Positions 58,280 through 64,000 of a stretch of DNA of 64,000 nucleotides are shown here, piece by piece. The DNA comes from Mytilisepta virgata (taxonomy: Eukaryota > Mollusca > Bivalvia > Mytilida > Mytilidae). Location: the NCBI GenBank assembly GCA_028015205.1, contig CM051514.1:43354150-43418149 (forward strand), in the 5' to 3' direction. How positions within the stretch are numbered: position 1 is the first letter of the stretch; each line of letters opens with the position of its first letter. The notes below the pieces were generated by a model. The model had not been told where the DNA came from. It was given only the letters and a program-made list of their open reading frames with translations, and made no database searches. A program made the position numbers and the translations under genes.

Positions 58280-58515
58280 ATAATTTAATTTGATTTAAAT
58301 ACTGCATTTTAATTGGCTGAACAGCATAGAGCAACATCTGTTATTCTGTATTAGCTGGTTTGGTCTTGTGAGGTCACCTACGGATTCATCTGCCACTTGT
58401 AAATTCAAATAGTCCCATGTCATTATTGATGTCTGAATCGAGGAATCATCGTACTTCTGTTTGGAAATTAAATCATAAGGAAGGTTTCCAATTTTTGAGC
58501 ATGTTATACAGTAAC
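58280..58515. repeat. ~235-bp repeat flanking the C1q locus, right copy
   Basis: Matches 56424-56655 in direct orientation. It is followed by a partial inverted segment (TTTCCAATTTTTGA at 58486 and TCAAAAATTGGAAAC near 58577), so the unit may be a MITE. Confidence 0.75.
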
Positions 58516-58735
58516 TTCAATAAAATGGTTTGGGTTAGTTTACCACATTCATAAACCGCTTAAATCGTATAACCTGTTCAAAAATTGGAAACATTCCTTA
58601 AATGTACAAAGTAATAAATTTTACAAAAACAACATGAATATTAAAATCAACAAAAAATGACATACTGTAGATAAAACGATGTATTAAACTGTGCTAAATT
58701 TATGTGTATAGTATTTTTATTGCGCTTACACACCA

Positions 58736-59215
58736 GCGTTGTAGCTTCCCCTGGATTGACGTGGAAGCACAGAAGCTGGTGAACGTTCTTGTGAAGATGT
58801 TCAAAGTCCGTTGTGGTCCACTACAAAATTCTGATAGGAGTTACATGAAATATTTCCAAAAATGTATCCATGGTAACAACAAAAGGTATAAATGATAATA
58901 ATTTCGTTATAAATACAATGTTTACATGACATTTTTATTCACCTTTGGCACTTGAAAGTAGATATTGGGTATATGTGGATTAGATATATATATATAATAA
59001 CCCTATCACGAAAAGGGTTCTATTTGGCTAAAGGGATTTTGAGAAGAAAATTGGCAACAATATCATCCCCGGATTTTCGTTCAAAAGTATTTTGGATCCA
59101 TATTTACCGTGTTGATCTTTCTTTAAATTTCGTTTTACAAGGCAAGAAAAGGGTTGGGACAATTTACTCTCCAGAAAAAGTTACACTTACGATTGCTTTC
59201 GGAAAAAAATAGGAC
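58736..59215 (+). other. two unassigned reading frames, possible exon or relic
   Basis: A segment at 58736-58886 (RCSFPWIDVEAQKLVNVLVK) lies between an acceptor-like TTACACACCAG and a donor-like AAAGGTATAA. A second frame up to 59212 (GILRRKLATISSPDFRSKVF, ending TIAFGKK) also looks protein-like. I recognise neither, and they have no shared frame. Confidence 0.25.
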
Positions 59216-60500
59216 CAAGGATCACTCCCTTGTTCTAAAATCAAAATGATAACTCCTTGATCATATAGATAAATCTGACAAATAATCTGAAATATATAAT
59301 AAGATGGGACTAAAGGCCAATAGAAAGCGCAAAGGAGACAATCATCACAGTATTAAACGATCTTAACAGAAAGAAGAAAGCTTTATATAACTAAAACAAT
59401 GTAGGCCCCTATATGTGTACGTACAGGGTGAACCCACTGGAATCAGGAAGTGATTTATATATATTGTAATTTCTAAGCGACATTGGTCACTTAAAGGCAT
59501 GTGAGATTCAAAAGTAAAAATGATAACAGAAAGAATTGAATCAGTTGAACATTTGGAAGGTCGTCCATTTTTGTCCCACTTCAAAAAGAGTCTTTCATTC
59601 AGTCTGCAACTTTTGCATACTTCTGAAGCCATAGGTATGTCAGTGGCTGAGGACCCGAGCTATGGGCCACCTTGATTATTTTGGAATCTAACTCTTGGAC
59701 TCTTGTTTGAGAGAGAGAGAAAGTAGGTGCATGAAAGGGATAAACAGATAAACAGAGCACAAATCATTATCCATGGCCTGTGATCCTGATTATTTTTGCA
59801 CCACGCTGTTGGGTGTATGAATATTTTTCCTATGGAATTTGATTCGTGAATTTTTTTAAGATCCATGCCTTCTGTAACAAAATATTTGTTCCTACTAGAA
59901 TTACTATCCCACCGGATAAAATATGTACGAAATTATATCCCCATGGACATAATTTTCGCGAAAAATATCCCTATCACGTAATTTTTATCCACGTTAAGGG
60001 ATAATATATTTTACACGGAAAAAATATCGTAAGAAGAATTATGTTCCACAAATTGTATAAAATTTACATGATAGGGGTAAAATGTTTCTTAGGGAGAAGA
60101 ATTCTGTGTATATATATATAATATATATATTATCTGGTGGGGAAAAAATACAAAACTTATTGGATATGTACAACACTTATATTTCTTAAATAATAACAAT
60201 GTTTTAGGAATGGAAAACACTAATAATCGCAAACAATAGTTATTTAATTGATCAGATACATGAACAGATGGTTGTACTCAGTTCCATAAATAACTGCAGT
60301 TATTAACATATAGGATGTACACCTCTGAGGAGCCAAAAATTTCTAGAATTAAACTTTTATAGAAGTTTAAAATTAAATGATAGCGTATAATAGGGAAAAA
60401 ACAATTAAAAGACCAAGAAATCCACTAAATTTCTTATTAATTTTATCCCCTGGGATATTTTTACTTAGATTTTCAATCCACCGGGATACTTAGTCGTATG
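59216..60500. other. AT-rich stretch, no gene seen
   Basis: Contains a TA-rich tract (about 60108-60132) and several CC(A/C)CCGG(A/G)TA-like phrases, but no coding region. Confidence 0.4.
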
Positions 60501-60509
60501 TCGTATATC

Positions 60510-60868
60510 AAATCCACAGGGCTCTGACTTCTGGATATTTATTTATTTTTATATTTTTTGTTGTTGTTGTCTTATTTCATGAGTACTTTTAATAAATATT
60601 TACCATAACAGCGAATATTCTGCGTTTATTATCAATGTGCTATATACTATCCACGTCCTTATACTAGTCAGGGATCATATAATACTTCATATACAGTTCC
60701 TGTACGTCTAGTATACATAAGGACGTCACAGTGTATAGTATAGGACATTGATAATAAACGCGACTCTTCGTAAATATTTATTAAAGTACTCATGAAAGAA
60801 GACAACAAAAAATAAAAAATATAAAAATTAAATAAATATCGATCCAGAACTCGTGCCCCTGTGATCCA
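60510..60868. repeat. large foldback, ~155-bp arms
   Basis: The left arm (about 60510-60668) is the imperfect reverse complement of the right arm (60709-60868), with ~40 bp between. Matching parts include TATTTATT...TTTGTTGTTGTTGTC against GACAACAAAAAA, ATGAGTACTTTTAATAAATA, and CTATATACTATCCACGTCC. Probably a MITE or foldback transposon. Non-coding. Confidence 0.78.
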
Positions 60869-61239
60869 AGCAGAATAAAATACCATGATATTTTATCTTA
60901 TCTCTAGGGTACAATTTTCTTTATTAGGATAACATTTCTTAATACATTTGTTCCCGTGATTAATAAATTTCATCTGGTACGATAAATTTTCTTGAATAAT
61001 TTATCCTCTGTTATAGGTTTACACTCGAACCTCCCTCCGTCCCCCCAAAAAAATCACTCTGATTCACTCTACTTCTTCTTTTGTAGCTCCCTCCTATTGT
61101 AGGAGAACCACCGTCCTTGTGTAACGGCGTAGACTTTTAAACTCCCAACATCATAAGAACACTCACATATTACGGAATAGTTATATATATACACACAGAT
61201 GTAAATCTTATCACACGCTATTTACATTAAGTCATCAGG

Positions 61240-63905
61240 TTAAGAAGGATCCCTATAATCGTTTGATATTTACATTGATTAAAGGAATATCTGTCACTAC
61301 TGTTACATCTTTTAAGTCATTCACAATAGCTCCTGCCCATAATCTGCGGTAATTACGAATTGTCGGCCAATAGAGTCGCTCGCTTTTGGTATAGTTTGTA
61401 GCATAAGCCTCTTGAGATTGTTTCTATCCGAGAATTCTCTGTATTTTTGAGAAAGTGGAAAAACGAACAGTCAATGATCAATCTAGCTAAATACTCGTTG
61501 TTATAGAACAATTCATGGAATAATGACTCATCATTCTCTCCTCTCAAGCATGTTCGGACAAAGGTTTTTAACTCCTGCAAAAATGGTGATCTAGTTGTTT
61601 TCAGCACTGTGCATTTAATCAAAAAGTGAATCATATCCTCCGTCTCAATATGACATAACTGACAAATTGGTGACACTTCTAACTTTGAATGTTTTGCTTT
61701 TGAACTTTGCAGTACGATTGTTCCCACTGCAATTTTGGCTTTTAAGTGTGCCTTAATTATTGCGAACGGTTCATTACCACAGCTTGTCCAGATGTTGTGT
61801 GGTTTTCCTGGTATTGTATCACTTAAGTTCAGATATTTTAAAGTAGATTTATTCTCTGATTCTTGTTGTAGAGTTAAAATGAAATGACTGCTAATAGTTT
61901 GATTGACCAGCTTGTTCCAGGTTTCTTTTATTGGTGGGTTGTCAATGAGATCATGAGGAGAAGGTAAGTTATATTGATCCGCAATTTCGGCTACTTTTGG
62001 AAACCAGCTTCCAGAGCTGATGGATTTCATGGCAAGCTGACGGATCGCAATATCTTTTTCCACTGATTCATCGTTCCTGATGATATTCCCGAATGTTTTA
62101 AGGATTTTCTTGTGAATTTCACCTATGATAGGGATTCGTCCTAGTAGAAGGAGAGATGCTGAGTTAGCTGTTCTTATTGGGAGGTGTTGGATTTGTTTGA
62201 TGAGTTTCATATGGTACACCTCTAGTTTCTCCATGTCATTTCTTGAAATGTTTATTACATCTAGGCCATACAACAATCTGGGTATCACATAAATCTGAAT
62301 AAGGTGTGCTGAAACATGAGGATTTACACCGTTTAGCCCGTGGAGCCCTGCACCCATTAGAGAGTAAGCGGTCTTTCTAGCTGTAATCACTCGCTTGCAT
62401 ATCACCTCTTTTGAACTTGATTTCGATGTAGAGTCCCTCTCAATTCCTAGATGCACAGCTGATTCAGAAGTTGATAATTCTTTGTTGTTTAGTGACCATG
62501 ATCTATTTTCCTTGTCGTTGAGTACTAGAATCGTCGACTTTTGTTCACTTAGTACATATCTCTGTTTATTCGCATAATATGCTTGTACGTCTAACATTGT
62601 TTGGAGCTCAGTGGGGCTCTTCGATATAAATGTGACATCGTCGGCCACAGTTGGAGTGCCGCAGTAGGTACATCCAATATATGCCCCCAATTGGTTTTTC
62701 TCAAGTGTCTTTAACAGTTTATTAATAAAAAATTTATAAGCAGTGGGTGACCATACGCCTCCTGTCTCACTCCTTGTTGTTCTTGGATAGGTCTTGAGAT
62801 GTTTCCATTCCATTTTATTTTTGATGTAACTTCCTCGTACCAGTTTTTGAAGAATAGCCAGTTGTCCCCACATAGTCCAAAATTGTACATTTCTCTCAGT
62901 AGACCCAAGTGCCAAAGGATATCAAACGCCTTTTTGGCATCCATAAGTGCTATATACAGGCTTGAGTTTGACTTGTTTGCTTCTGTTATAAGCTCTGTGA
63001 GTATTAAGGCAGCAATTGCAGGCATTTGTCCTTTGGTAAATCCTTTCTGAAGTCTGCTTTGTTGTTTGTTTACTGAATCTTGGTTGTTTTGAAGGTGTAG
63101 CTTCTCAACAATTTTTCCAATGAACATAGTGATGACAATTTTTCTGTAGGAGTTTGGATCCGTTTTCTTTTTTCCTTTTTTCAAAATTGGACAGGCTATT
63201 CCACTCTTTAGTAACGATGGGATATCAAGATTTTGAAAGATGAAGTTGATGATATTTGTCAGGATAGAAATGAGTGTTTGTCCTCCAAACTTAACGTGTT
63301 CAGCGGTGATGTTTTCTTCGTCTGGGGATTTTCCATTTTTGAACGATAGCACAATTTTCTTTACCTCTTCAGTTGTAATTACTGGTATGTTATGGTTTTT
63401 TGAATGTTTAAATAGTTCAGAGAGACTTGTGATGTCTCGCTTTACATTTGTAAAGTGATCATTGTCAAAGTTCACATTTTCACATGGTGTTGAGAGTTCT
63501 TCAAAGTATTGAGCGAATGCCTCTGTAATTTCAATCTGGTCATTCAAAATATTATCTTTAAATATCAAAGATGATCCTGAGGGGTTCGACGGGTCACGTT
63601 GTTTCCTCACCAATTTGTAAAACCCTTTGTCGTTCCTTTCGTTTATAATAGTTCCATTAGTTCCTGGTATTTGTTATTTCTATTTATCGCTTCAAGCCTC
63701 CTTTGGAGTGATCTTAGTTTTTTCTTAGAGTTCTTATTGTTTTGATAAATCTCGTTTTCTGGATTTGTTGGTTTGCCCGCAGCTTTCCATTTTGCATGGT
63801 GTGTCTTGCTTGACTTAGCCGCACTAGCAATCTCTGGCACTCTATTGAATTTCCCGCCAACAAACTTGTCAAATTGTCCACCAGATGGTGCCTCGAAATG
63901 TTTTT
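61240..63905 (-). pseudogene. second LINE (minus): reverse transcriptase and C-terminal region, frameshifted
   Basis: Reading from about 63900: a Lys/Asn-rich linker (63643-63840), a one-base shift near 63650, then RT (SPDEENITAEHVKFGG, GIACPILKKGKKKTDPNSYR, LYIALMDAKKAFD as motif A, QQGVRQ). A one-base loss near 62757-62764 follows, then GGVWSPTAYKFFINKLLK and TVADDVTFIS (ADD catalytic box), the thumb region, and a C-terminal zinc motif ICQLCHIETEDMIHFLIKC, to the stop at 61353. The endonuclease is missing, so the copy is 5'-truncated or runs off the window. The linker frame is closed by a stop about 63900. The clade is unresolved; it is not the I-type LINE at 19.4 kb. Confidence 0.82.
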
Positions 63906-64000
63906 AATGTCAAAGGTTACCGGTTAAAATGGCGATTGAAAGTTTGTTTTGGTTGTGCATTGTCTTATTTTGGACAGATTTTGTAAGTTTTCGAGTTTAA

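Overview
The window looks like intergenic, repeat-dominated nuclear DNA from a bivalve mollusc, most likely a mytilid mussel. This is an inference from three things: AT-rich sequence with eukaryotic splice sites, a secreted C1q-domain protein of the kind greatly expanded in mussels, and several repeat and LINE families I associate with bivalves. No species can be proved without a search. There are no operons, CRISPR arrays or rRNA genes.

Layout. 1-12.5 kb: an apparently full-length 11.2-kb Mutator-like DNA transposon (1256-12457) with inverted termini and a perfect 9-bp target duplication. Its minus-strand transposase gene is spliced (three exons, splice phases agree), and its two introns hold a MITE and nested Helitron-like repeats. 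12.5-19.2 kb: mostly non-coding, with a LINE tail. 19.25-26.9 kb: a PIF/Harbinger transposase gene (minus) split by a 6.56-kb I/Jockey-type LINE (plus) flanked by a 13-bp target duplication. 27.5-30.3 kb: remains of a FLYWCH-type MULE, part of it duplicated, with a SINE-like insert present in both copies. 31-32.5 kb: a reverse-transcriptase remnant, then the last exon of an ADP-ribosyltransferase gene (31806-32527), the best intact host coding sequence. 33.6-47.5 kb: Helitron-like repeats of two families, a broken LINE (34.9-40.9 kb, minus), an L1/Tx1-like relic (42-43.9 kb, minus) and a LINE tail (45.3-46.1 kb). 48.6-56.4 kb: foldback hairpins, a tRNA-like SINE, a fused reverse-transcriptase relic, a dead Tc1-like transposon and a third Helitron-like family. 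57.1-58.0 kb: a C1q-domain gene (minus) disabled by two in-frame stop codons. 60.5-60.9 kb: a large hairpin. 61.2-63.9 kb: another frameshifted LINE (minus).

The genes do not form a pathway. The content is a layered record of transposition around two host-type loci (ART and C1q). The most informative results are the exact insertion boundaries (target duplications) that give the order of events, the spliced MULE gene, and the C1q gene whose frame is intact apart from two nonsense codons.
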